From Streptomyces jeddahensis (GTDB lineage: Bacteria > Actinomycetota > Actinomycetes > Streptomycetales > Streptomycetaceae), in assembly GCF_001642995.1 (NCBI RefSeq), contig NZ_LOHS01000033.1, forward strand, positions 1-55,992: 55,992 nucleotides of DNA, given 5' to 3'. Positions 47,686 through 55,618 of this stretch are shown in pieces. Within the stretch, counting starts at the first letter, position 1, and every line of letters starts with the position of its first letter. The position numbers and the translations under genes were made by a program. Below the pieces are notes generated by a model, which was given only the letters and a program-made list of their open reading frames with translations, made no database searches and was not told the origin of the DNA.

Positions 47686-48762
47686 ATGGGCGGGCCTGGA
47701 GACCCACCTGAGGGGGTACCCGAGGGAGCTCCCGGCGGTGGCGAGGACGAGTACCGATCCGTCGTGTTCGACGAGTCGTTCGTTCGTGCTGCCCGCCTCC
47801 AGGAATCCTCCGCGCGGGAGCGGATGACCGACCACGCCCCGGCCGTGCGGCGCCGCCCGGCACTGCGGCGCGGCGGCCTGTCCCGGCAGGCCCTGATCCT
47901 CGTCCTGCTGATCGCTGTAGCCTTCGGCGCCGCGATCTACATGGGCGTACGCCACCCCTACCAGGCGCCGGCGACCGCCGAGCACCCCGAGCCGCTCCGC
48001 ATGACGGTCATCCCGCTCGCCCCGGGCGACCCCGTGCCCGGAGCCGCCGACACCGAGACGCTGTTCGCGCACAGCAAGGCCGCCGACTTCCGGACCGGCG
48101 CCGACGGCATCACGCTGCCCGCGTCGCGGCGCACCGCTCACTTCTCCGACAGCCAGGTGGTGAGCGCGCTGACCACCGCGAAGGACTACCTCGTCGAGTC
48201 CTCGCTCGACCCGGAGGTGCTCTCCGGCGGGCCCGTACGGTCCGTGCGGATACTGCTCGACCCGCAGCAGCTCGACCAGTTCGACCAGAGCTTCGACCAG
48301 CCGGCAGCCGACGGGCGGCACGCGGCCACCGGCTGGCTGGTGCGCTTCGACCCGGCCAAGGCGCAGCTCGCCGACCCGCAGATCCGTGTGCAGGGCACCA
48401 TGAACGCCGTCGAGACGGACTCCGGCACGCTCGAGGTGACCTCCGACCACACCTTCGTCTACGCCCTGCGTCCGGCCGGCGCCGACAGCGACGAGAAGGC
48501 CTCGCTGTTCACCGTCCGCCGCGAGCTGCAGTTCCGCTTCGACCGCGACGACCTGCGGATGCACCAGGCCGAGCTGGTCGTCTCGTACGTGCAGGCCGGA
48601 CCGCTGTCCTGCTCCGTGGACTCCGCGAGCCGGCTGCAGCCGCTGCTCGCCGGCCAGACGGCGAAGGCGGGCGGCCCCGCGACCGGTACGGATCCGTTCG
48701 CGACCGACAGTGCGGCGTCGCTGTGCGGGACGCTGGCACCGGGCGCGCAGCCCTCGCTGTGA
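47686..48762 (+). CDS. Membrane protein with N-terminal VVFDE motif (paralogue 2)
   Basis: 358 aa. A short Gly/Glu/Pro-rich start, then S-V-V-F-D-E-S-F-V-R-A-A, ending E-S-S-A-R-E-R (residues 25-46), the same block as the preceding gene. One transmembrane helix (about 67-87, ALILVLLIAVAFGAAIYMG) and a ~270-residue extracellular domain with two Cys (LSCSVD and SLCGTL), probably disulfide-linked. Type II topology, with the conserved motif in the cytoplasm. Function unknown. Confidence 0.82.
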   Translation: MGGPGDPPEGVPEGAPGGGEDEYRSVVFDESFVRAARLQESSARERMTDHAPAVRRRPALRRGGLSRQALILVLLIAVAFGAAIYMGVRHPYQAPATAEHPEPLRMTVIPLAPGDPVPGAADTETLFAHSKAADFRTGADGITLPASRRTAHFSDSQVVSALTTAKDYLVESSLDPEVLSGGPVRSVRILLDPQQLDQFDQSFDQPAADGRHAATGWLVRFDPAKAQLADPQIRVQGTMNAVETDSGTLEVTSDHTFVYALRPAGADSDEKASLFTVRRELQFRFDRDDLRMHQAELVVSYVQAGPLSCSVDSASRLQPLLAGQTAKAGGPATGTDPFATDSAASLCGTLAPGAQPSL

Positions 48763-48787
48763 CGCCGTCCGCGGTGTGAGGGAGCGG

Positions 48788-49873
48788 TCAGTCCCCGCGG
48801 TCGCCGCTGCTGCCCCGGCCTCCGGCCCCGCGGTCGTCGCTGCCCCGGCCCCCGGCCCCGCGGAATGTGTCCCGCAGCTTCCCGCCGAGGTCGCCCGCGC
48901 CGCCCGCGATGTCCGTGACCAGCTTCATCAGCGGGTCCTTGGACTGGCGTACCTCGTCGGCGTAGCCCGCCGCCGACTCGCGGAACGACTCCGAGACCGA
49001 GGCGTCCTTGTCCTCGCCGCGCCGCGGGTAGTGGCCGTCCATGATGCGCTGGTAGTCGCGGGTCCCGGACCACTTCTTCAGCTCGGCCGCGCGCACCGTG
49101 GTGAAGGGGTGCGTGCGCGGCAGCACGTTGAGGATCTTCAGGACGGAGTCGCGCAGGTCGCCGCCCGCCTCGTACTCATCGGCCTGCGCCAGGAACGCGT
49201 CCACGTTCATCTCGTGCAGGTGGTTGCCGCCCGCGATCTTCATCAGGCCGCGCATCGAGGCCTGCAGGTCCTGGCCCACCAGGAGCCCCGCGCGGTCGGC
49301 GGACAGCTCCGACTTGCGGAACCACTCGCGCAGCGCCGTCACGATCGCCATGATCGCGAGGTTGCCGAGCGGGATCCAGGCCACCCGGACCGCCAGGCTG
49401 GTCAGGAACAGCAGGATCGTGCGGTACACGGAGTGGCCGGAGAGGGCATGGCCCACCTCGTGGCCGACGACCGCGCGCATCTCCTCCTCGTCGAGCAGCT
49501 CGACGAGACCGGTCGTGACCACGATGATCGGCTCGTCCAGGCCGATGCACATCGCGTTCGGCTGCGGGTCCTGCTGGACGTACATCGGCGGGACCTTCTC
49601 CAGGTCCAGGATGTAGCAGGCGTCCCGCAGCATGTCGTTGAGGTGCGCGAACTGGGCGTCCGACACCCGCACCGAGTCGGACAGGAACAGCAGCCTGAGG
49701 CTGCGCTCGGGCAGCAGTCCGCTGAGCGCCTTGAAGACGGTGTCGAATCCGCTGAGCCTGCGCAGGGCCACCAGCGCCGAGCGGTCCGCTGGATGCTCGT
49801 ACGCGCGGGACGAGATCTCCGGGAAGCGCCTGCGCTGCCTGCCGGGCACGTTGTCGTGGCTGTCGTCGGTCAT
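48788..49873 (-). CDS. M48 family metallopeptidase
   Basis: 361 aa. Zinc motif HEVGH (AVVGHEVGHALSGH) with the downstream ESAD-equivalent SELSADRAGLL, which supplies the third zinc ligand. Two hydrophobic stretches near residues 170-210 suggest membrane association like HtpX. The C-terminal ~45 residues are a Gly/Asp/Arg-rich tail. Start ATG 49873 (MTDDSHDN) is preferred because GGGGGA sits just upstream; an ATG four codons earlier has no room for a ribosome-binding site. Convergent with the VVFDE paralogue. Confidence 0.87.
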   Translation of the reverse strand: MTDDSHDNVPGRQRRRFPEISSRAYEHPADRSALVALRRLSGFDTVFKALSGLLPERSLRLLFLSDSVRVSDAQFAHLNDMLRDACYILDLEKVPPMYVQQDPQPNAMCIGLDEPIIVVTTGLVELLDEEEMRAVVGHEVGHALSGHSVYRTILLFLTSLAVRVAWIPLGNLAIMAIVTALREWFRKSELSADRAGLLVGQDLQASMRGLMKIAGGNHLHEMNVDAFLAQADEYEAGGDLRDSVLKILNVLPRTHPFTTVRAAELKKWSGTRDYQRIMDGHYPRRGEDKDASVSESFRESAAGYADEVRQSKDPLMKLVTDIAGGAGDLGGKLRDTFRGAGGRGSDDRGAGGRGSSGDRGD

Positions 49874-49999
49874 GCCGTCCCCCATGTCCTCGATGTCTGT
49901 CCGCCGACCGTCCGCCGCGGCGTACGGCTGCCCCCGAGATGGTGTCCACAGTAGGCGGAGTTACCGTGGCTGGGCAGCAGACCGAAGGAGTCGCCCGTC

Positions 50000-50200
50000 A
50001 TGGAGCACATCCCCGCAGCCGCCTGGCTCACCGAGGCTGCGAACGCGGCCGCACAGCAGGAACAGCAGGGCGCAGGCAATCTGCTGCGCACCGTGCTGGT
50101 CGTCTCGATCGTGGGCTCCGTGCTGCTCGCCTGGTTCCTGCTGCGGGGGTACCGCAGGGACGGCGGAGGCGGCGACGGCGGGAGCGGCGACAACGACTGA
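50000..50200 (+). CDS. Single-pass membrane microprotein
   Basis: 66 aa: Ala/Gln-rich N-terminus, one transmembrane helix (about 30-49, TVLVVSIVGSVLLAWFLLRG) and a Gly/Asp-rich tail. AAGGAG is well placed before the ATG; TACCGT at 49962 could be its -10 box. Codon use is normal. No known function. Confidence 0.65.
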   Translation: MEHIPAAAWLTEAANAAAQQEQQGAGNLLRTVLVVSIVGSVLLAWFLLRGYRRDGGGGDGGSGDND

Positions 50201-50372
50201 TCGACGGCGCTCGGCGAGGTGGTCGGATTGCCGTCCCAGGGCCCATGGGGCACACGGGCCGCGCGCCCTGCCCCCGGCAACACCTGAGTCGGCGTGATCG
50301 CCGACGAGACCGGCGCTTACGATGGGCGCGAAGTCATTTCCCGATCCCACCTCCGGATAGGTCCTGCTGACG

Positions 50373-50534
50373 ATGAGCCTCTACAGCACCGCAGCCCAGC
50401 TGGCCCCCCTCGCTGCCGAGGGCGAGCACGCCGGCAACCACGAAAGCCTCAGCCCGTACCTCACCGGCGGCGGTGCGCTCTTCGTCCTGCTCCTGCTGCT
50501 GTGGATCACCACGCGCTTCAACCGGGACCGCTGA
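50373..50534 (+). CDS. Single-pass membrane microprotein upstream of nadD
   Basis: 53 aa: [17 protein letters not shown], then a polar stretch, a transmembrane helix ([14 protein letters not shown], about 34-47) and a basic end RFNRDR. TACGAT at 50318 may be the -10 box. No strong Shine-Dalgarno. Recognised from the membrane-protein pattern and third-position G/C bias; similar small proteins precede nadD in Streptomyces as I remember. Confidence 0.65.
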   Translation: MSLYSTAAQLAPLAAEGEHAGNHESLSPYLTGGGALFVLLLLLWITTRFNRDR

Positions 50535-50587
50535 TCCCCGGGCCCCGGGCCGTGGCCCTCGCGGCCGGAGCCGGCCGGCCGGGCCGG

Positions 50588-50593
50588 TAGGGT
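50588..50593 (+). promoter_or_regulatory. nadD -10 element, near-leaderless start
   Basis: TAGGGT, eight bases, then ATG 50602. No -35 match. Confidence 0.45.
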
Positions 50594-50601
50594 CTGCACG
50601 C

Positions 50602-51234
50602 ATGGGAGAGCAGGACATGCCTACCGGTACCGGCCCGGTGAGTACGGCCAAGCGCCGCCTCGGCGTCATGGGTGGAACGTTTGACCCGATCCACCACGGG
50701 CACCTGGTGGCCGCCAGCGAGGTCGCCGCCCAGTTCCACCTCGACGAGGTGGTGTTCGTACCGACCGGGCAGCCCTGGCAGAAGACCGACCGCAAGGTCT
50801 CCCCGGCCGAGGACCGCTACCTGATGACGGTCATCGCGACCGCCGAGAACCCGCAGTTCTCCGTGAGCCGCATCGACATCGACCGCGGCGGGCCGACGTA
50901 CACGGCCGACACCCTGCGTGAGCTGCGTGCGCTCAACCCCGACACGGATCTGTTCTTCATCACCGGCGCCGACGCGCTCGGCCAGATCCTGACCTGGCGG
51001 GACACGGAGGAACTCTTCTCCCTCGCGCACTTCATCGGCGTCACACGCCCCGGCCATCCGCTGGCCGACCCGGGCCTGCCGGACGGCGGTGTCTCCCTGG
51101 TGGAGGTGCCGGCGCTGGCCATCTCGTCCACAGACTGCCGTGCGAGAGTCGCCAAGGGCGACCCGGTCTGGTACCTGGTGCCGGACGGTGTCGTGCGCTA
51201 CATCGACAAGCGCAAGCTGTACCGCGGCGAGTGA
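50602..51234 (+). CDS. nadD: Nicotinate-nucleotide adenylyltransferase
   Basis: 210 aa. Makes deamido-NAD from nicotinate mononucleotide and ATP. Nucleotidyltransferase signature [11 protein letters not shown] and the ISSTDCR (ISSTxxR) loop are intact. The first ~15 residues are an extension; an alternative ATG lies five codons in. First gene of a nadD-LCP-rsfS-phosphatase cluster, which links NAD synthesis to the ribosome-silencing factor as in most bacteria. Confidence 0.94.
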   Translation: MGEQDMPTGTGPVSTAKRRLGVMGGTFDPIHHGHLVAASEVAAQFHLDEVVFVPTGQPWQKTDRKVSPAEDRYLMTVIATAENPQFSVSRIDIDRGGPTYTADTLRELRALNPDTDLFFITGADALGQILTWRDTEELFSLAHFIGVTRPGHPLADPGLPDGGVSLVEVPALAISSTDCRARVAKGDPVWYLVPDGVVRYIDKRKLYRGE

Positions 51235-51250
51235 GCCGAGAGGGGCACCG

Positions 51251-53089
51251 GTGAACGACCGATACGACGGGTACGCGGCGGGCGGGGGCCAGGGCGACCA
51301 GTACGAGCTCGTGGGCTACGACGAGTTCGGGCAGCCGGTCTACCGGCAGGTGCCGGGGCAGCCACCGCAGGTCCCCCCGCAGGGCTACGGATCGTACGGT
51401 TCAGGGCAGCCGCAGGGCTACGGCTACGACCCCTACGTCACGGATCAGCAGCCGCCCGTCCCGCCGTACGACTCGGCCTCGACCGGTCAGCAGCCGCCCG
51501 TCCCGCCCTACGACATGACGTCGCCCGGTCAGCAGCCGCCCGGGTCCCCGTACGGCTCCTATGATCCGTACGGCGCCGCCGGTCCCGGGACCGCCGGCCC
51601 CGCTCCTGCCCCCTACGACCCCTACGGGGAGGCCGCCGCCACGGGCCCGCAGCCGCGCGTGACGCGGGGCGCCGCGCGCACCGCCGAGCAGACCGCCTAC
51701 ATCCCGCAGCAGGGCCGTCCGACGCCGGAGTCCGTGCCGCGTGAGGACCGCGAAGACCGCGACTACCGCACCGAGCAGTTCTCCTTCGTGGAGGAGCCGG
51801 ACGAGGACTCCGAAGACGTCATCGACTGGCTGAAGTTCACCGAGAGCCGCACCGAGCGGCGCGAGGAGGCCCGGCGCCGCGGGCGCAACCGCATGGTCGC
51901 CCTGGTCGTGGTCCTCGCGCTGGTCGCCGTGGGGGGCGTGGGCTACCTCTGGTACGCGGGCAAGTTGCCCGGTATGTCCGCCGAGCCCCAGGGCGGCGGC
52001 ACGGCCGCGGCGGGTGCCCAGAACCGCGACGTGATCGTCGTCCACCTCCACAACACCAAGAAGGGCGGCACCTCCACGGCGCTGCTCGTCGACAACACCA
52101 CGACCAAGCAGGGCACCACCGTCCTGCTGCCGAACTCGCTCGCCCTGACGGACGACGACGGCACCACCACCACGCTGGCGAAGTCGGTCGACGACGACGG
52201 CTCGGACGGCACGCGCGAGTCCCTCGACACCCTGCTCGGCACGGAGATCCAGGGCACCTGGCGGCTCGACACCCCCTACCTCAACAACCTCGTCGAGCTT
52301 GTCGGCAACATCGACATCGATACCAACGCCGACGTGCCGGACCCGGACGCGAAGGGGAAGAAGGGCGCATCGCCCCTCGTGAAGAAGGGCGAGGACCAGA
52401 CGCTGAGCGGCCCGATGGCCGTCGCCTACGCCACCTACCGGGCGTCCGGCGAGTCCGAGAACGCGCAGCTGGAGCGGTTCGGGCAGGTCATGCTGGGCGT
52501 GCTGCGCAAGATGTCGTCCGATCCCCAGGCCGCCACGACCACCGTGCAGTCGCTCGCCCAGATCCTCGACCCGTCGCTGAACGACAAGGACCTCGGCGCC
52601 TTCCTCGCCAAGCTCTCCGACCTCGCCAAGGGGGGCGACTACAAGACCCGGCTGCTGCCCGTCCAGCGGGACGGCACGCTGAGCGAGCAGGCCACCGACA
52701 GCGTGGTCAAGGACGTGCTCGGCGGCACTGTGAAGAGCCCCGAGAAGGGCGACGCCGTCCGTGTCGGCGTCAAGAACGCCACCGGCAACAAGGCCGCGAA
52801 GGAACAGGCCCGGGTCGTCCTGCTCAACGGCGGCTACACGTTCGTCGACAGCAGCGGTACGGGCACCGCTGTCCAGGCCTTGTCGCAGGTCGTCTATGCA
52901 GACGCGGCCGACAAGGACAACGCCGTCGAGGTCGCCAAGACGCTGGGCCTGCCGACGAGCGCTGTGAAGAAGGGCAAGACCGCCTCGAACGCCGATGTGT
53001 CGGTGGTGCTGGGCCAGAACTACAAGGTCCAGTCGTCGACCGGGACCGGCTCATCGAGCGGGACCGGCACGACCAGCGGCACAGGCTGA
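51251..53089 (+). CDS. LytR-CpsA-Psr-like envelope protein with LytR C-terminal domain
   Basis: 612 aa. Cytoplasmic residues 1 to about 215 are Pro/Tyr/Gln-rich with repeats of QQPPVPPYD. One transmembrane helix (about 217-236) is followed by an LCP-like domain (about 255-420) and a LytR_C domain (about 490-590). LCP proteins transfer wall glycopolymers to peptidoglycan. The LCP part looks degenerate: the normal Ser-Ile-Pro-Arg-Asp is LLPNSL, and of the usual Arg cluster only AYATYR and LERF remain. It may bind rather than transfer. GTG start after GAGAGGGG, 16 bases after nadD. Confidence 0.83.
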   Translation: MNDRYDGYAAGGGQGDQYELVGYDEFGQPVYRQVPGQPPQVPPQGYGSYGSGQPQGYGYDPYVTDQQPPVPPYDSASTGQQPPVPPYDMTSPGQQPPGSPYGSYDPYGAAGPGTAGPAPAPYDPYGEAAATGPQPRVTRGAARTAEQTAYIPQQGRPTPESVPREDREDRDYRTEQFSFVEEPDEDSEDVIDWLKFTESRTERREEARRRGRNRMVALVVVLALVAVGGVGYLWYAGKLPGMSAEPQGGGTAAAGAQNRDVIVVHLHNTKKGGTSTALLVDNTTTKQGTTVLLPNSLALTDDDGTTTTLAKSVDDDGSDGTRESLDTLLGTEIQGTWRLDTPYLNNLVELVGNIDIDTNADVPDPDAKGKKGASPLVKKGEDQTLSGPMAVAYATYRASGESENAQLERFGQVMLGVLRKMSSDPQAATTTVQSLAQILDPSLNDKDLGAFLAKLSDLAKGGDYKTRLLPVQRDGTLSEQATDSVVKDVLGGTVKSPEKGDAVRVGVKNATGNKAAKEQARVVLLNGGYTFVDSSGTGTAVQALSQVVYADAADKDNAVEVAKTLGLPTSAVKKGKTASNADVSVVLGQNYKVQSSTGTGSSSGTGTTSGTG

Positions 53090-53090
53090 C

Positions 53091-53138
53091 GAGCAGGGCC
53101 GGCCGGCCCTGCTCGCAGGAGCTACCGGTGGCTCCTGC
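53091..53138 (+). terminator. Two back-to-back palindromes after the LCP-like gene
   Basis: First, a perfect palindrome of arms GAGCAGGGCCGG/CCGGCCCTGCTC (53091-53114); directly after it, GCAGGAGC/GCTCCTGC around TACCGGTG (53115-53138). Confidence 0.75.
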
Positions 53139-53296
53139 TGATGATCCGGTCATCGTTTGGGGCGGTGTCGGCGGTCCGTGAGACCCTTGAGGTGCTGCCC
53201 TGTGCGAGGCGGCGGCCGGTTTCCTGACGGGCCGCGCCCCCGCCCGGTACCGCAGCCCCAGCACCGAACCCACGACCGCCGACGGAAAGCCTTGTA

Positions 53297-53752
53297 GTGA
53301 CCGCTACGGACCGCTCCCTGGAGCTCATCACCACCGCCGCCCAGGCGGCTGCCGACAAGCTCGCGCACGACGTCATCGCGTACGACGTCAGCGACGTGCT
53401 GTCGATCACGGATGCCTTCCTGCTGGCCTCCGCCCCCAGCGACCGCCAGGTCAAGTCGATCGTCGACGAGATCGAGGAGCGGCTGAACAAGGAGCTCGGC
53501 GCCAAGCCGGTGCGCCGCGAGGGCGACCGTGACGCACGCTGGATCCTGCTCGACTACGTCGACATCGTGGTGCACGTCCAGCACAGCGAGGAGCGCGTCT
53601 TCTACGCCCTCGAGCGGCTCTGGAAGGACTGCCCCGAGATCGCCCTGCCCGCGGATGCGCAGGCCACCCGCGGCAAGGCCGAGGCGCATGCCCAGCAGCT
53701 GGCCGCGGAGGAGGCCGCCGAGCTGCGCCAGCTGGGCGGTGAGCTGCGTTGA
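53297..53752 (+). CDS. rsfS: Ribosome silencing factor RsfS
   Basis: 151 aa. Binds L14 on the 50S subunit and blocks 30S joining in starvation. Family marks: DVSDVLSITDAFLLASA, GDRDARWILLDYVDIVVHV, and the helix ERVFYALERLW. GTG start after GGAAAG. The stop overlaps the TTG start of the next gene. Confidence 0.95.
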   Translation: MTATDRSLELITTAAQAAADKLAHDVIAYDVSDVLSITDAFLLASAPSDRQVKSIVDEIEERLNKELGAKPVRREGDRDARWILLDYVDIVVHVQHSEERVFYALERLWKDCPEIALPADAQATRGKAEAHAQQLAAEEAAELRQLGGELR

Positions 53753-54537
53753 GCAACGCCTCCGAGGGCGTCGGCGCGCCCGCTTCCGAGGGAGCCGGCG
53801 CGCCGGGCGCCGCAGGCACGGACGCATGGGCGCGGACGGAGGGTGACGGGGCAGGGCACGGCACCGTACGCAGTCCCGAACCTGAGCCGTCGCAGAAGGC
53901 CGGCCGCGGCCGCCGGGTCATCCTCTGGCGGCACGGCCAGACCTCCTGGAACCTGGAGCGCCGCTTCCAGGGCACCACGGACGTCGCCCTGACCGAGGTG
54001 GGCCTCGGCCAGGCCCGCCGCGCCGCACGCCTGCTGGCCTCGCTGAAGCCGGACGCCATCGTTGCCTCCGACCTCAGCAGGGCGGTCGACACGGCCCGCG
54101 AGCTGGCCGTGATCACCGGACTCGAGGTGACACAGGACGAGGACCTGCGGGAGACCTACGCGGGCGCCTGGCAGGGCCTGACCCACGACGAGATCATCGC
54201 GCGGTACGGCGAGCAGTACGCCGCATGGAAGCGCGGTGAGCCGGTGCGCCGCGGCGGCGGCGAACTGGAGACGGAGGTCGCCGACCGCGCCGCCCCCGTC
54301 GTGCTGCGCCACGCCGAGAAGCTCCCGCAGGACGGCACGCTGGTGGTGGTCAGCCACGGCGGCACCATCCGCACGACCATCGGGCGGCTGCTCGGCCTCG
54401 AGGCCCACCACTGGGAGGGGCTCGGCGGCCTCTCCAACTGCTGCTGGTCCGTGCTGGGCGAGGGCGCGCGCGGCTGGCGGCTGCTCGAGCACAACGCGGG
54501 CACGCTGCCGGAACCGGTACTGGGCGACGACGACTGA
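53749..54537 (+). CDS. Histidine phosphatase family protein
   Basis: 262 aa (TTG start overlapping the rsfS stop). The phospho-His motif RHGQTSWN (ILWRHGQTSWNLERR, near residue 63) and the second His in VVVSHGGTIRTTIG define the phosphoglycerate-mutase-like branch. The catalytic core begins near residue 56; the first 55 residues are low-complexity Gly/Ala/Ser/Glu. Whether it is a mutase or a phosphatase cannot be told. A later start would also fit. Coupled to rsfS. Confidence 0.85.
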   Translation: MSNASEGVGAPASEGAGAPGAAGTDAWARTEGDGAGHGTVRSPEPEPSQKAGRGRRVILWRHGQTSWNLERRFQGTTDVALTEVGLGQARRAARLLASLKPDAIVASDLSRAVDTARELAVITGLEVTQDEDLRETYAGAWQGLTHDEIIARYGEQYAAWKRGEPVRRGGGELETEVADRAAPVVLRHAEKLPQDGTLVVVSHGGTIRTTIGRLLGLEAHHWEGLGGLSNCCWSVLGEGARGWRLLEHNAGTLPEPVLGDDD

Positions 54538-54752
54538 TCCCTGTCGTCGATCTCGGCGTTCCTGTCGTCACTGTCGTCGATCTTGACGGCCGGCTCCGGT
54601 CGGCCGCTCGGATCCCGTCTGCCGGTCTCGCGTCCGGTCCCGGTGCCCGTCCGGGACCGGATTTCACTTTCCGGCAGGTCGCAGGCTAAAGTTCTTCTTG
54701 TTCGCCCCGCCGAGCGGGACGCGAGACATCATGCGGCTCCGCCGCGTGGCAA

Positions 54753-54825
54753 GGGGCTATAGCTCAGTTGGTAGAGCGCCTGCATGGCATGCAGGAGGTC
54801 AGGAGTTCAATTCTCCTTAGCTCCA
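54753..54825 (+). tRNA. tRNA-Ala (anticodon GGC)
   Basis: 73 nt. Acceptor stem GGGGCTA/TAGCTCC with one G-T pair (54753-54759 with 54818-54824), D-arm TAGCTCAGTTGGTAGAG, anticodon stem CCTGC/GCAGG with loop ATGGCAT giving anticodon GGC, and T-arm AGTTCAATTCT. CCA not encoded. Confidence 0.95.
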
Positions 54826-55126
54826 CGGATCGACACTCTGTTGAGTTGTCCAAGATCGTTGATCAGGAATCCCGTCCCGTCAGGGGCGGGATTTTCTGTA
54901 TCCAGCCAGGAACCGGCTTGAGTCACTCGGGGCCTCAGGCGCGTATACCTCCGCGAAGGCGCTTCTGGCGTGCACGTACGCGCTGGCCGGAACCGCCGCG
55001 TGGGTGGCCGTGTCCGGACTGGTACTGAGGCGTCGCTGACCGTATTGCTCCAGCCGTGGCAGAATCGGACGGCCGGAAGGGAGCTGCGACCTTCGCCGAG
55101 CGTGGCCCGACGGGAGGGAGAGCGCG
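54826..55126 (+). other. Intergenic region after tRNA-Ala
   Basis: Holds the tRNA terminator (54868-54896) and a possible promoter for the zinc-ribbon gene: CTGACC (55036-55041), 18 bases, CAGAAT (55060-55065). Nothing else recognised. Confidence 0.5.
54868..54896 (+). terminator. tRNA-Ala terminator
   Basis: Stem AATCCCGTCCC/GGGGCGGGATT around GTCA followed by TTTT. Confidence 0.85.
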
Positions 55127-55381
55127 ATGCCTGCGAGCGTCCTCGAGGAGGACTGCCTCCTCGACGTGGCGGACATGGAGGACAAAGCCACACTCCTCGG
55201 GGCGGAAACCACCTCTCTGGCGAACGAAGGCGCCCCCGCCGGCCGTGACGGCGCTCCCCTCACGTCTCGCGCGACCCGCCTCAACTGCCCGTCCTGCGGC
55301 TCCGTCCACGTCGCCCAGGTCCTCGGCGACAACGGCGGAGTCTCCTTCGTGTGCACGGCCTGCGGCCACAGCTGGAGCTGA
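55127..55381 (+). CDS. Zinc-ribbon microprotein
   Basis: 84 aa. N-terminal half acidic and polar (EEDCLLDVADMEDKATLL); C-terminal half is a C4 zinc ribbon (CPSCG, about 18 residues, CTACGHSWS). Such folds bind nucleic acids or proteins; nothing indicates the partner. ATG after CGGGAGGGAG. Three bases before the next gene, so the two are coupled. Confidence 0.78.
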   Translation: MPASVLEEDCLLDVADMEDKATLLGAETTSLANEGAPAGRDGAPLTSRATRLNCPSCGSVHVAQVLGDNGGVSFVCTACGHSWS

Positions 55382-55384
55382 TCG

Positions 55385-55618
55385 ATGGGTGCACACAGGC
55401 GAAAGTGCGACTGGTGCGGCAGCGGTACGCCGATCGTCCGCGACATGGAGCCGGTCAACCCGGACTACCAGTACTGGTGCGAGGAATGCGCGCGGGCGCT
55501 GATCATAAAAGGCGACCCGATCGAGACCTACCGCGAACTCGAGGGCGAGCCCATTTATGGGCGGCTCCTCGACGAGCACTGCACCCTCAAGCGGTTCTAC
55601 TCGTTCGCCACCGCGTGA
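55385..55618 (+). CDS. Zinc-binding microprotein
   Basis: 77 aa with a C4-type site (CDWCG near residue 8 and CEECAR near 32). The remainder is a helical acidic segment (ETYRELEGEPIYGRLLDEHC). Runs with the zinc-ribbon gene. Its 3' end overlaps the 3' end of the convergent mannosyltransferase gene by 32 bases. Function unknown. Confidence 0.72.
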   Translation: MGAHRRKCDWCGSGTPIVRDMEPVNPDYQYWCEECARALIIKGDPIETYRELEGEPIYGRLLDEHCTLKRFYSFATA

